Assembly (NCBI RefSeq): GCF_019263745.1
Contig: NZ_CP077107.1
Location: 2,542,001 to 2,606,000 of the forward strand
DNA: 64,000 bases
Direction: 5' to 3'
Origin: Methanospirillum hungatei
Lineage (GTDB): Archaea; Halobacteriota; Methanomicrobia; Methanomicrobiales; Methanospirillaceae
Part shown: positions 46,197-56,061 of the stretch, one piece after another
Layout of the letters: each line of letters begins with the position of its first letter
How positions within the stretch are numbered: position 1 is the first letter of the stretch
Position numbers and translations under genes: made by a program
The notes under the pieces: generated by a model
The model's database searches: none
Told to the model about the DNA's origin: nothing
The model's input: the letters and a program-made list of their open reading frames with translations, nothing else

Positions 46197-49100
46197 TTAT
46201 ACAACAAAATGTGCAACCGCTTTTGATACCTGATCAGTTCCGGAATTCACCTGCTGTATTATTGATTTTAATTCGTCAATAGATGCCGCTGACTCTTCTG
46301 CAATTCCTGCAATATCCACGGCCTCCTTAGAGTTACCTTCAAGAAGGTTGGATATCTCATTTACACTCGCGGTAACCTCTTCTACCCCGGAAGCCTGTTC
46401 TTCAGTCATCGCAGCAACCTGCTCAACATGCATGGAGATACCACTAACCGATTCGGCTAGTTTCCCAAAGACTTTCAATGTGTCACTCAATGCTACATTA
46501 CCATCTTTTATTGCTTCCGCAGCAGTCTCTGCAGAATTTCCTGCATCCTCGGTTTTTTTCTGGAGTGAAGTAATCATTTCAGCAATATTTTCTGCGGATA
46601 TTCTTGATTCAGTTGCTAAGGCTTTTACTTCTGCAGCAACTACTGCAAATCCCCGTCCTGCTTCACCAGCCCTTGCAGCTTCAATAGCAGCATTTAGTGC
46701 AAGAAGGTTAGTCTGGCTCGCGATATCTGATATCAGGCGGACAATTTTACCAATCTGGCCCATATCCTGCTGAATTTCTCTAATTAACCGGTTCATATCC
46801 TCCGCACTCGTTGTAATAACCTGCATTCCATCTTCAGATTTCTTGGCAAGAGATGCTCCTTCTTTTGCAAGGTCATTGGCATTCCGGGAATATTCTGATA
46901 CTTCTTCAGTCTTTTTGGAAACCTCAGCGACGGTAATAGTCAAATCTTCCATTGCCTTGAGGATCTGCTGAACACCAGAATTCCCTTGTTCTGCATTTGT
47001 AGAAACCTGACTGGCACTATGTGCCATTTGTCCTGCTCCCTGTGCTATCTCACCTACGTTGACATTGGCCTGATCTGCATTTAAAGAAAGATTTTTGACT
47101 TGAGTGTTTATTGTTGAGATCGCTTCTGCTACTTTATCTCCTATTTCGTCAAGTGCTCCTCTGAATGATATCCAGTCTCCCTTGATATCCAGTTTTTTAT
47201 CAAACCGGGCAGAAAAATTATATCCTGCATATTCTTTCGCAATTCGCATAGCTTCCATAACTGGCATTTCTATTGATGCCTGGGTCTGGTTCATCCCTTC
47301 GATAACTTTCCGATAATCTCCCTCGTGAACTGTCTGATCTACACGGAATGAGAGATTACCTGCAAGAGCTGCATCTGCAATATGAGTTGAATCTCTGACA
47401 AGGCGGGCTATTGCATCACGTGCAATATTTACTGCCTGACTAATTTTAACAAATTGTTCTTGTGCTCCTGTAATCTCACGATCTGCATCAAGCACAGTCG
47501 AGGTAAAACTCGTATTTCCATGAGAAAGAGAGGATATATTCTCATACAGGTTGCTGATAGATTTTTCAAGATACACAACCATCTTTTTGATGGTCGTAAT
47601 ATCGATATACATCATGACAATTTTGATTACATTGTTATTGACATCCAGGATGGGGATGTAGGTATAATTCAATATTTTTGTAAAAGATCCGAGATCAACG
47701 GTTATAGTGCCCGTCCCATCTTTCTTTGAAGAAATGACTTCATTAAATGTTGTCCCTTCCCGTTCAATGACATTTATTTCTTTAAGACTCATCGTAGTCA
47801 ATTTTGACTCAGATAATTGAATGATATCCTGAAATGCCTTATTGGATGAGAGAATTTTTCCGTTTAGGTCTGTAGTAATTATTCCGGCAGGACTTTCATG
47901 TACTAGTGTCTCTGATTCATGCAACTGCTCAACAAGATTGGTCTGATCCAAAAATATCTCTATTAACTTGTGAACTTTTCCTCGTGGATCTTTAATCGGT
48001 ATGTAGAAATAATCTACATGTCTGATACCCGCTGGGAATTGTACGATCATATTCCCGCCCTCGAGTTTACCTGAATTTATGGCATCAACTGCACTCGGTC
48101 CTTCTTTTTTTATAACTGTAAAATCCTGAATTTTCATTTTCAAAAGTTGTTCCGTAGAATACCCGCTTAATTTAGAAAATGCCGGATTCACATCTGTTAT
48201 TTGTAAATCCAGATTTAAAGTAAATATGGCATAGGGATTTTCTGAAACAAACGATTTATTTTCTTCAATGAATGTTTTCAGGTCTGTTAAATCATTATAT
48301 ATGCATAATACCTTCTGTATTGTATTGTTTACATCCAGAACCGGGAGGTAGGTATATTCCAGAACTTTTATCCGGTCACCAAAATCTACCACCATCGAAC
48401 CATTTTCTGGGCTTTTCGAAGAAAGAACATCCGAAAACATTGCACCCTCTCTGGATATGAGTTTAAAATCGGCAAGGTTCATCGTCCGTAACCTTTCCTC
48501 TGGAATCATGGTAAGATTCATAAATGCCTTATTGAATTGGAGGAAATTTCCTTTGAGATCGGTGGTAATGATACTGGTGGGATTTTCTGAAATAAGGGTG
48601 TCTGATTCATGCAATTGTTCAACAAGATTGGTCCGATCCAAAAAAATTTCAATAATTTTGTGAATATTTCCTCGTGGATCCTTAATTGGTATGTAGAAAT
48701 AATCTACATGTCTGATACCAATTGGGAACTGTACGACCATACTTCCTCCTTCGAGTTTCCCGGATTTTATTGCATCAGAAACACTCGGCCCTTCTCTTTG
48801 GATGACATTGAAATCCTGGAGTCTCATTTTCAGAAGTTGTTCTGTAGGATACCCGCTTAATTTAGAAAATGCCGGATTTGCATCTGTTATCTGTAAATCA
48901 AGATTTAATGTAAAAATTGCATATGGGTTTTCTGATACAAAAGTTTTATTCTCTTCTATGTATATTTTCAGATCAGTTAAATCATTATATATGCACAATA
49001 CCTTTTGTATTGTATTATTTACATCCAGAACTGGGAGGTATGTATATTCCAGAACTTTGATCCGGTCACCAAAATCCACCACCATTGTACCTTTTTCCGG

Positions 49101-49964
49101 ATTTTTTGAAGTAAGGGCATCAGAAAACGTCGCTCCTTCCCGTGATAAAAGTTTAAAATCGCCAAGGTTCATTGTTCGCAACAGTTCCCCAGACATCATG
49201 GTAAGTTCTAAAAAAGCTTTATTAAATTGGAGGAAATTGCCTTTCATATCAGTCGTGATAATACTCGTCGGATTTTCAGAAATCAGAGTTTCCGATTCAT
49301 GAAGTTTTTCGATGATATCTGTTTGATCTGCAAAAATATCATATACCTTTATTAATTCTCCATTGGCATCAAAAACCGGAATATAGGAATATTCCATATG
49401 CCGGATACCGGTTGGAAATTGGACGATAATTTTCCCTGAAACGGTTTTTTTATCTTTCATAGCTTCATCAACCGCTGGTCCTTCCCGCTTGAGGATAGTA
49501 AAATCGGAAAGATTTTTAGAGATCCATTCTTGACGAACATATCCGGAAATATTAGAAAATGCCGGATTGACATCGGCGATGGTCAAATCAGGATTGAGAA
49601 CTATGAGGGCATAGGGGTTCCCATTTATCAATGCCTCGGTTTCCTCTAGTAAAACATTTCCGGTATTATCAACAACGGTGGCAAGTATGCAGGTTTCTCC
49701 TTCATATATTGATGTTGATAATGTCACTTTTGCTGGAAATATCTCGCCGTTCAACCGTTTATGATCCCAGTAAAATGAAACACTCCCTTTCTGACTTGCG
49801 AAAAGGATCCATTTCTTTATTTCTTCGTTGCTATTTTTTCCATTTCTTTGAAATGGAGGAGAAATAATCTCCGGATTTTTTCCAATTATCTGATCCGGGG
49901 TATCAATTTGAAAGAGAGTTAGAGCAGTTTTACTACACTCGATAAAGATCCCGTTTGAATTTAT
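46197..49964 (-). CDS. Soluble multi-PAS methyl-accepting chemotaxis protein, 5' end cut off by IS66
   Basis: This is the main part of a chemoreceptor. Six PAS domains in alternating type (A-B-A-B-A-B) are followed by two HAMP-like segments and the long coiled-coil signalling hairpin with tip AIEAARAGEAGRGFAVVAAE, which contacts CheA/CheW. No membrane segment is present, so it is cytoplasmic. Reading from the IS edge gives PAS residues NSNGIFIECSKTAL in frame. The original start, ATG 51691, lies beyond the IS66 element; removing it and one copy of the 8-bp duplication restores a 1285-aa gene without a frame change. Residual expression could begin at TTG 49754 or inside the IS. Confidence 0.88.
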   Translation of the reverse strand: MNSNGIFIECSKTALTLFQIDTPDQIIGKNPEIISPPFQRNGKNSNEEIKKWILFASQKGSVSFYWDHKRLNGEIFPAKVTLSTSIYEGETCILATVVDNTGNVLLEETEALINGNPYALIVLNPDLTIADVNPAFSNISGYVRQEWISKNLSDFTILKREGPAVDEAMKDKKTVSGKIIVQFPTGIRHMEYSYIPVFDANGELIKVYDIFADQTDIIEKLHESETLISENPTSIITTDMKGNFLQFNKAFLELTMMSGELLRTMNLGDFKLLSREGATFSDALTSKNPEKGTMVVDFGDRIKVLEYTYLPVLDVNNTIQKVLCIYNDLTDLKIYIEENKTFVSENPYAIFTLNLDLQITDANPAFSKLSGYPTEQLLKMRLQDFNVIQREGPSVSDAIKSGKLEGGSMVVQFPIGIRHVDYFYIPIKDPRGNIHKIIEIFLDRTNLVEQLHESDTLISENPTSIITTDLKGNFLQFNKAFMNLTMIPEERLRTMNLADFKLISREGAMFSDVLSSKSPENGSMVVDFGDRIKVLEYTYLPVLDVNNTIQKVLCIYNDLTDLKTFIEENKSFVSENPYAIFTLNLDLQITDVNPAFSKLSGYSTEQLLKMKIQDFTVIKKEGPSAVDAINSGKLEGGNMIVQFPAGIRHVDYFYIPIKDPRGKVHKLIEIFLDQTNLVEQLHESETLVHESPAGIITTDLNGKILSSNKAFQDIIQLSESKLTTMSLKEINVIEREGTTFNEVISSKKDGTGTITVDLGSFTKILNYTYIPILDVNNNVIKIVMMYIDITTIKKMVVYLEKSISNLYENISSLSHGNTSFTSTVLDADREITGAQEQFVKISQAVNIARDAIARLVRDSTHIADAALAGNLSFRVDQTVHEGDYRKVIEGMNQTQASIEMPVMEAMRIAKEYAGYNFSARFDKKLDIKGDWISFRGALDEIGDKVAEAISTINTQVKNLSLNADQANVNVGEIAQGAGQMAHSASQVSTNAEQGNSGVQQILKAMEDLTITVAEVSKKTEEVSEYSRNANDLAKEGASLAKKSEDGMQVITTSAEDMNRLIREIQQDMGQIGKIVRLISDIASQTNLLALNAAIEAARAGEAGRGFAVVAAEVKALATESRISAENIAEMITSLQKKTEDAGNSAETAAEAIKDGNVALSDTLKVFGKLAESVSGISMHVEQVAAMTEEQASGVEEVTASVNEISNLLEGNSKEAVDIAGIAEESAASIDELKSIIQQVNSGTDQVSKAVAHFVV
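47898..49277 (-). repeat. Two tandem 690-bp repeats encoding a PAS pair
   Basis: Within the chemoreceptor gene, a 230-codon unit (one B-type PAS plus one A-type PAS) occurs twice in tandem, 48588-49277 and 47898-48587. Each begins at ENPTSIITTD and ends at a LHES helix; many stretches are identical, such as GDRIKVLEYTYLPVLDVNN. A third, more divergent pair precedes the HAMP region. Confidence 0.8.
49957..49964. repeat. Left 8-bp target duplication of IS66
   Basis: GAATTTAT at 49957-49964 is repeated exactly at 51594-51601 on the other side of the IS66 element. Eight bases is the length expected for the IS66 family. Confidence 0.9.
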
Positions 49965-51593
49965 GTAACTATTCAGTCGGCTTAGGCTAATGCAAGATTT
50001 TGAGAGAGTAACGACTCTCCACTAATATCTTTGGTTCTATTTGGTGACCATGGAAAATTATGAAATGCTGAAACAATTCCTTCAATAACATTAATTCCAT
50101 TTTTTCTTATAGTTGAGATGTAACTTCTGATCAGAGCAATCGCACTGGCTGTATCGAAGCTTCTAAATCCACCTGATATTTTCATTTTTACCTTCATCAT
50201 ACGAATATCTCTCTCGGCCTGATTATTGTCGAATGGAACGAGAGGATCATTTATAAATCTCAACACACTCTCTCTCCACTCTTTTAGCCTTTCGAGTAAG
50301 TTTCGTACAAATCCCTTTTTCTTCCTGCCCCTTTTTACTTCATCTACAACCGGTGGAGGATTTTCATCCAGTCCTATCTGTATCAATTCATCGTATGACT
50401 CCATCAGACTGGTACGAATGATTGGAGGAATAGGAACCCCAACTCCATGAAATATCTCTTTGTTTTCTTTTGCCCCTAATAATAACTCAATAAGATCATA
50501 AGGCCATTTTTGAGAGGTTTCTTCTTCAACCCGGATGAGTTCTCGGATAATATGAGCACAACAAAAACTGTGTTCGCAGGAATAGGAAAGATAAGGACCC
50601 CAGAAATCATGAACACTAATCCCATGAAATTCAGGAAGGATTCCAATATTATCCATTCCTTCTTTACCTCTTTTTCTCTGAAGGGAATAATGAGTTAGGT
50701 TAGGAGTACAGGTCACATGAAGCCAATGAAGTTTTCCTTCTACTCTGACTCCAGTTTCATCATTATGGATTACGGGCTCATTTTGAAGAACGTTTACAAT
50801 ATCATCCTTAAATGATTGTAATTTCTTCGCTAGATTGTGAGTTAAATTTACGATTGTTCCAGGACTAACAGAAAAACCGAAAAGAACTGAGCAGATTTCA
50901 GTTACTCGTTCATAAGGGATTAATTGATGATGAGAAAAATAGGTCAGATAAGATTTGACTCTGGATCCATATTGAACTGGATGTGTAACATCTTCGGGAA
51001 AATCCCCTGATGTTTTTAAACCACAATGAGGACAGCAGATAGTGAAAGACTGATGTTCTGTTATCTCGATTGTGGGAGGAGGGGGAAGATCAAAAACCTG
51101 TCTTTTTTCAATGCCGAGTATTTTTCCAGAAACAAGGCTATGTCCACATTTGGAGCATTCATGAGGTTTATGATATTCGATATGATCTGGATGAGGACTC
51201 TGCCTTAAGGTTGTCCCTTTATGGCCGGGTTGACCTCCCGGATATTTCTTTCGAGAATCTGATTTATTTCGATTCTTTTTAGCATACCCATCAGAAGATG
51301 GTGGTTTTCCGCTATTTCGACTATTGAGGTTTAGCCTGGATTCGAGTTCTTTGACTCTGGATTCTAATTGATCAATTCTTTCATGTAGGTGAACAATATA
51401 TGCAATTACTTCAGGAGGACATTCAAGTATTTTGGCTTTGAGTTCTTCTGGAAAGTCCATTTGATAATTTAACGTTAATAGTCATTATAAAAAGATCTTT
51501 CGGTAAAAATGAATTTTTAGAAGAAGAGGACTAATATTAGAGTAGGTTTTCAGATGGACGGGATAAGGGCGCTGAGACCGGCTGAATAGTTAC
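49965..51593 (-). mobile_element. IS66 family insertion sequence, 1629 bp
   Basis: The ends are imperfect inverted repeats, GTAACTATTCAGTCGG at 49965-49980 and CCGGCTGAATAGTTAC at 51578-51593 (one mismatch in the 16 bases), flanked by the 8-bp direct repeat GAATTTAT. It carries a single transposase gene without the TnpA/TnpB helper genes of many bacterial IS66 elements. The clean ends and duplication indicate a recent insertion. Confidence 0.92.
49982..51460 (-). CDS. IS66 family transposase (TnpC)
   Basis: This 492-aa DDE transposase has an N-terminal coiled coil (LHERIDQLESRVKELESRL, residues 25-44), a basic linker, an IS66 zinc finger (CSKCGH and CPHCGL), and the catalytic core with Asp in IHNDETG, Asp in VHDFWGPY and Glu in FDNNQAERDIRMMK. 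The stop codon TAA is 17 bases from the left end of the element. It appears intact and may be active. Confidence 0.92.
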   Translation of the reverse strand: MDFPEELKAKILECPPEVIAYIVHLHERIDQLESRVKELESRLNLNSRNSGKPPSSDGYAKKNRNKSDSRKKYPGGQPGHKGTTLRQSPHPDHIEYHKPHECSKCGHSLVSGKILGIEKRQVFDLPPPPTIEITEHQSFTICCPHCGLKTSGDFPEDVTHPVQYGSRVKSYLTYFSHHQLIPYERVTEICSVLFGFSVSPGTIVNLTHNLAKKLQSFKDDIVNVLQNEPVIHNDETGVRVEGKLHWLHVTCTPNLTHYSLQRKRGKEGMDNIGILPEFHGISVHDFWGPYLSYSCEHSFCCAHIIRELIRVEEETSQKWPYDLIELLLGAKENKEIFHGVGVPIPPIIRTSLMESYDELIQIGLDENPPPVVDEVKRGRKKKGFVRNLLERLKEWRESVLRFINDPLVPFDNNQAERDIRMMKVKMKISGGFRSFDTASAIALIRSYISTIRKNGINVIEGIVSAFHNFPWSPNRTKDISGESLLSQNLALA

Positions 51594-51691
51594 GAATTTA
51601 TAATGAATATTGCACAAGGGATCTCGTCAATAATTCTCTGAAGTGTGGAGACATCTTGTGATTGGATCATTGAATGAGTAGTTACTGTCAT
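51594..51691 (-). pseudogene. First 33 codons of the interrupted chemoreceptor gene
   Basis: ATG 51691 opens MTVTTHSMIQSQDVSTLQRI and reads IIDEIPCAIFIINS up to the IS66 edge. AAAAAAGGG lies about 7 bases before the ATG. It joins exactly in frame to the portion at 46197-49956 when the IS and one target copy are removed. The sequence completes the first strand of the N-terminal PAS domain. Confidence 0.85.
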
Positions 51692-51826
51692 TTTTTCAAC
51701 CCTTTTTTCTCTGAATCTGGATATTGGTCAGTTGAGAGAATTATGTACTCAAATATCTTATTTATATCATCACCTGGTGGCGCCAGGATACATAGATTTA
51801 TATGCCCATCTATTTTGTTATTATCT
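51692..51826. promoter_or_regulatory. Divergent promoter with a CCTGG-N5-CCAGG dyad
   Basis: These 135 bases lie between the original chemoreceptor start (minus) and the HTH-PAS gene (plus). TTTATATG at 51797-51804 is a TATA box about 25 bases from ATG 51827, fitting a leaderless message. CCTGGTGGCGCCAGG at 51773-51787, a dyad with a GGCGCC centre, sits just upstream and could be bound by the HTH domain of the plus-strand gene product. Confidence 0.5.
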
Positions 51827-53320
51827 ATGGATATGGAACAGAAAAAAATTCTATCCACCCTGTCTCATACAAAAAAACCATTAAATATCAAAGACATTGC
51901 TGAATTTTGTGGCATTAATAGGCATACTGTTGCAAGAAAACTGGATACGTTAGAGATTCTCGGCAGAGTTAGAAAGATAGAGATAGGGAGTGCAAAAAAA
52001 TATACTCTTGTAGAAGCTGTGCCTGTTTCTAGTTTAATTGATATCAGCAATGATTTAATTATTATTTTGAATGAAAAATGGGAAGTGCAGTATATGAATA
52101 AATCTGCATTAAACTTTTTTCACCTGTCAGATCAACCAGTGATTGGGAAAAGGATTGACTTTCTGCGTTTGGAGATTTTTTCATCGTTTGAAGTCATCCA
52201 AGGGTTAAAAGAGTTTTCTTTCCAGAAGGTCACAAAAATAGAACTTGAAATACAAAAAAATGGGCTTGATCACTGGTATGAAATAACCATTATGAATATA
52301 TCATTAAGACCTGGTTCCCTTTACATCGCTGTAATCGCTTCAAATATTACTGAAAAGGTAATAACTAGAAGAAAATTAATTGAAAATGAGGCAATGTACC
52401 GATCACTTTTTGAAAATGCCCCGATACCTATTAATGAAGCAGATTATTCTCAGGTAAAACAGTTTATTGACATACTAAAAGAATCAGGAATTGATGATAT
52501 CAGGGCTTATTTTGATAAGAATCCTGATGAGATCAAAAAATGCAATCTTCTTGTAAAGGTTCGTAATATAAATAAAAAAAGTCAGGAAGATTATCGGGTC
52601 ATAGATGGTGAGTATACGAAAATAATGGAATATCTGAATCCTCATCTCACAAAAGAAACGATGGAAAATTTTAAGGATCTGTATATTGCTCTCTATGAAG
52701 GTTCAAATTTTTATCATTTCCCATCATCAATTATTACTTCAAAAGGGAAAATCAGACATTTCTCTAATTATGTTTCAGATGCATCACCACAGAATGATCT
52801 GTCAAGAATATATATCTCATATCTGGATGTCACCGAACAAAAAGAGCAACAATTACAGTTACTTCAAAATAATAAAGATCTTATCGGGGTAACCGAAGAA
52901 GTAATTGCCCATGATGCTGAAATTAAGGTTCAGATAGATGAGTTGAATAATCAACGTATTGATGCTGAAAAACGTTCCATCCTGTTCACGCACCTTTTAA
53001 ATGTCACCCATATCCCTATCATCATATTTGATTCATCAATGATAATCACCTGGGTAAGTACTGAAATGATTGATTTTTGTGGTTATTCAGATATTGGCCT
53101 TCATGGAAAAAACATCCGGATATTATTTTCCGACAATCATGGATTTGAACAATTCTGCCAGTTCATTTCACATAGTGAATTGGTTGGAAGACATACCAAA
53201 ACATCTCTCTTACATGTGTCAGGGAAAACCCTATCTGTTCTGTGGCATCATGTGGGAAATATTGACTTATCAGATGGAAAAAGGATCTATGCAACGATGG
53301 TTCAAAAAATTGATTCATAA
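51827..53320 (+). CDS. HTH-PAS regulatory protein
   Basis: This 497-aa protein starts with an archaeal winged helix-turn-helix (residues 1-65, QKKILSTLSHTKKPLNIKDIA and CGINRHTVARKL), followed by a PAS domain (70-185), a variable region (190-350) and a last PAS domain (390-497). It has no kinase or receiver domain, so it is likely a one-component, ligand-sensing transcription factor. ATG 51827 is 25 bases after a TATA box; the frame is open to 51674, but that stretch overlaps the divergent chemoreceptor start. It may control that chemoreceptor. Confidence 0.75.
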   Translation: MDMEQKKILSTLSHTKKPLNIKDIAEFCGINRHTVARKLDTLEILGRVRKIEIGSAKKYTLVEAVPVSSLIDISNDLIIILNEKWEVQYMNKSALNFFHLSDQPVIGKRIDFLRLEIFSSFEVIQGLKEFSFQKVTKIELEIQKNGLDHWYEITIMNISLRPGSLYIAVIASNITEKVITRRKLIENEAMYRSLFENAPIPINEADYSQVKQFIDILKESGIDDIRAYFDKNPDEIKKCNLLVKVRNINKKSQEDYRVIDGEYTKIMEYLNPHLTKETMENFKDLYIALYEGSNFYHFPSSIITSKGKIRHFSNYVSDASPQNDLSRIYISYLDVTEQKEQQLQLLQNNKDLIGVTEEVIAHDAEIKVQIDELNNQRIDAEKRSILFTHLLNVTHIPIIIFDSSMIITWVSTEMIDFCGYSDIGLHGKNIRILFSDNHGFEQFCQFISHSELVGRHTKTSLLHVSGKTLSVLWHHVGNIDLSDGKRIYATMVQKIDS

Positions 53321-53380
53321 CATGATACAACTATACTCGAACAAGATAACTCTGGAGGTCTGATTCTGGCTTTTGAATGT

Positions 53381-53848
53381 ATGCAATGTGGGGAGTGCTG
53401 TGGTCATCTTGGGCTGATGTGGGCTATTGAAAAAGAGATATCCGAATATACCTTTCAGGTCCGGAATGAATACACCGGAGAACGGTACCTGGTTGAAGTC
53501 ACCGAAGGTCATCGCTCTCTTTATGATGACAAGAGTATATTTACTGACCTTCCTGAAGCTTGTCCGTTCTTTCGCAAAGGAAGGGATACGAATCTCTGGT
53601 ATTGTACGGTCCATCTGACCCGCCCGGATGTATGTAGAGAATATGGATGCTGGAGATTTTTAATTCTTGATCCACAGGGGAATCGGGCAGGAAGAGTTAT
53701 GGGATCCCGTCACCTGCATGCAGAAAATCCCGGCCTTCAACAGATCTGGGATGAAAAGGTGCGAAATTTTTCTGAAACTGATGATGTTCTCTGGGACAAA
53801 AAGATGTGTGAGATTATTCGGGCTGCTGGATTTATTGTCCGGGATTAA
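53381..53848 (+). CDS. YkgJ family cysteine cluster protein
   Basis: This 155-aa protein has the YkgJ (CxxCxxCC) cluster at its very start, MQCGECCGH, and further Cys in CPFF, WYCTVHL and CREYGCW, consistent with binding zinc or an Fe-S cluster. The function of the family is unknown. GGAGGT at 53354-53359 is too far from ATG 53381 but well placed for an in-frame CTG (53366) or ATT (53363), which would add AFEC before the Met; relatives usually have a Cys there. The true start may therefore be non-canonical. Confidence 0.75.
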   Translation: MQCGECCGHLGLMWAIEKEISEYTFQVRNEYTGERYLVEVTEGHRSLYDDKSIFTDLPEACPFFRKGRDTNLWYCTVHLTRPDVCREYGCWRFLILDPQGNRAGRVMGSRHLHAENPGLQQIWDEKVRNFSETDDVLWDKKMCEIIRAAGFIVRD

Positions 53849-53892
53849 TCTCATACTCAGAAAATTCGAATAGTTTTCATAAGATAGAAGTA

Positions 53893-56061
53893 CTATTTGG
53901 ATCCGGGAAATATTCGATACCCTCCCCATGGCACCATAATTTCGAATCGTGCTCCTTTTCCTGGCTCTCCGGTTTCATGGATTGTAATACTGGTCTGAGC
54001 AAGAATTTCACGAACTAAAAATAACCCGAGTCCGGTATTTTCTCCAAATCCACGGATGAAAATTTTTTCTTTTTTATCCAAAGAAATACCAATGCCATCA
54101 TCTTCCCAGAGAATGGTGAGTGCATTTTCTGATTCTATTGAAGATACCGTGATGGTTCGTACATGAGTACCATGCCTGAGAGAATTATCAAGGAGATTGA
54201 AAAAAACCTTTTCAAGCATCGGATCTGCAAATAGTTCAATATTGGGGGTGGTGATGTGTATTGTGACATATGGTGGAATCATCGAATATGGCAATACATC
54301 TACCAGTTTTTGCCATTGTGGCATCTGACTTCCTACATCCTGGAAGACTTTGGTAAATGTTATTTGTTCTTTCATTGTATCTGCTGCAAATCTGATCTTT
54401 TGTAAGAACTCATGCAATGATGGACTTTCTGTGTGTAATTCTGCAAGTTCAAGGTTTCCATATATGAGGGCCAGTTGATTATTCAGATCATGACGGGTGA
54501 TATCTGTCATCAGGGTAAGCATTTTATTTGCTTTGTAAAGGAGATCTTCAACTTTTTTTCGTTCAGTAATATCTAATACAAATCCGACACCATGGGTTCG
54601 TTTCTCATCCAACATGGTACCTGCCAGGAAAACCGGAATCCGTGTCCCGTCTTTTCTGATGTATTCCTTCTCATATGGTTTTTTATGAATCCCAGTCTCA
54701 AGAAGTTCTTCTATGGCTGATTTATCAACCGAGGCATATTCCGGAGGTGTCAGATTAAATCCATTAATACGACCTTCTTTCAGATCTTCCTGTGAATATC
54801 CTAACATATTTAGAAATGTATCATTTGCATCGGTTATTTGTCCGTCAAGATTCCAGAACATCACCCCTAATAATCCGGAATCATATACCCACTTGAGTCT
54901 TTTTTCACTCTCCTGGAGTGCAATTTCTGCTTCTTTCCTAGCTGTAATATCCTGACAGATTCCCTCTACAACAACTGTACCATCTTCTTTTCTGGTGATT
55001 TTTGCATTAATTAAACCCCAAATAATCCTGCCGTCCTTTCGGTAAAATCGTGTTTCAAAATTATTGATATATCCTTGTGATGTAAGCATTTGAAGGACTT
55101 TATCCCGATCTCTGGTATCAACATATCTTGAGCCAATGTCTGTGATTGAATTGATAAAATCCTCCTCTGAATCATATCCAAGATACTTAACAGCATATGG
55201 ATTTGCACCAAGGAACCTGCCATCAAGTGAGGATGTAAAGAGGCCTATGCTTGCATTATTGTAGATCGTGCGGTATTTTGCTTCACTCTTTTCCAACGCA
55301 GATTCCTGTTCCCGTTCTTTTGCTACGTTATGCAAAGTTCCGATAACTGCAGGACGATCCTGATATGTTCCGATCCCAACTGACATTCTGACCGGGATGC
55401 GGGTAGTTCTGTCCTTATGAAGCAGGTTGAATTCATACGTCTCTGGGAGAATCTCTCCGGCAAGCCGGTCAAAATGCCTTTTTATGACCCTTTCCTGATC
55501 TTCAGGGGCAATCAGTTCAGAAATGGGCATTCCCATTACCTCATTCTTCTGATACCCAAGCATGGTTGCCTGTACTTCATTGGACAAAAGAAGAATCCCA
55601 TCCTGGGCCAGGAATGCTCCATCCTGGATGTGGTCAATGAGAACCTGAGCCTGTTCTTCAGAATGTTTCAGGGCGATTTTTGCCTGTTTTTTCTCAACGG
55701 CATGCATTATTTTATGTGACAATTCAGCAAAGAGTGGTACAGGATCCCCGTCTTTTTGAAGATAGTAATCCGCTCCTTCATTGAGAGCCTGGATGACCAC
55801 GTCTTCCCTCCCTCGTCCTGTAAAAAGAATGAATGGAATTTCATTTCCCATTTGCCGGAGGTTTTTGAGTAATTCAATCCCGTTCATTCCGGGCATTTCA
55901 TAATCTGATACAATTACTTCATATGGATGGGACTGTGCCATTTCAAGGGCTGATTTAGCAGAAATTGCAGTGTCTACGGTAAAAACACCCTTCATTTCCA
56001 AAAATCCTTTCACGAGGTGCAAAAAGGATGTTTCATCATCGACATAGAGGATAGATATCAT
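53893..56061 (-). CDS. Hybrid sensor histidine kinase: REC, three PAS, HisKA-like, HATPase
   Basis: This 722-aa soluble protein has a receiver domain (residues 1-120; Asp53 in SDYEMPGMNG), PAS domains near 135-250, 260-385 and 395-510, then a kinase core with the His in ITRHDLNNQLALI and an ATPase with FFNLLDNSLRHG, DDGIGI and NTGLGLFLVREIL. It shares the core type with the membrane kinase at 58119-60263 (TRHD and the FRG-like FIRGFGENTGLG stretch). A phosphorelay role is likely. It stands alone between the YkgJ gene and an IS element. Confidence 0.88.
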   Translation of the reverse strand: MISILYVDDETSFLHLVKGFLEMKGVFTVDTAISAKSALEMAQSHPYEVIVSDYEMPGMNGIELLKNLRQMGNEIPFILFTGRGREDVVIQALNEGADYYLQKDGDPVPLFAELSHKIMHAVEKKQAKIALKHSEEQAQVLIDHIQDGAFLAQDGILLLSNEVQATMLGYQKNEVMGMPISELIAPEDQERVIKRHFDRLAGEILPETYEFNLLHKDRTTRIPVRMSVGIGTYQDRPAVIGTLHNVAKEREQESALEKSEAKYRTIYNNASIGLFTSSLDGRFLGANPYAVKYLGYDSEEDFINSITDIGSRYVDTRDRDKVLQMLTSQGYINNFETRFYRKDGRIIWGLINAKITRKEDGTVVVEGICQDITARKEAEIALQESEKRLKWVYDSGLLGVMFWNLDGQITDANDTFLNMLGYSQEDLKEGRINGFNLTPPEYASVDKSAIEELLETGIHKKPYEKEYIRKDGTRIPVFLAGTMLDEKRTHGVGFVLDITERKKVEDLLYKANKMLTLMTDITRHDLNNQLALIYGNLELAELHTESPSLHEFLQKIRFAADTMKEQITFTKVFQDVGSQMPQWQKLVDVLPYSMIPPYVTIHITTPNIELFADPMLEKVFFNLLDNSLRHGTHVRTITVSSIESENALTILWEDDGIGISLDKKEKIFIRGFGENTGLGLFLVREILAQTSITIHETGEPGKGARFEIMVPWGGYRIFPGSK

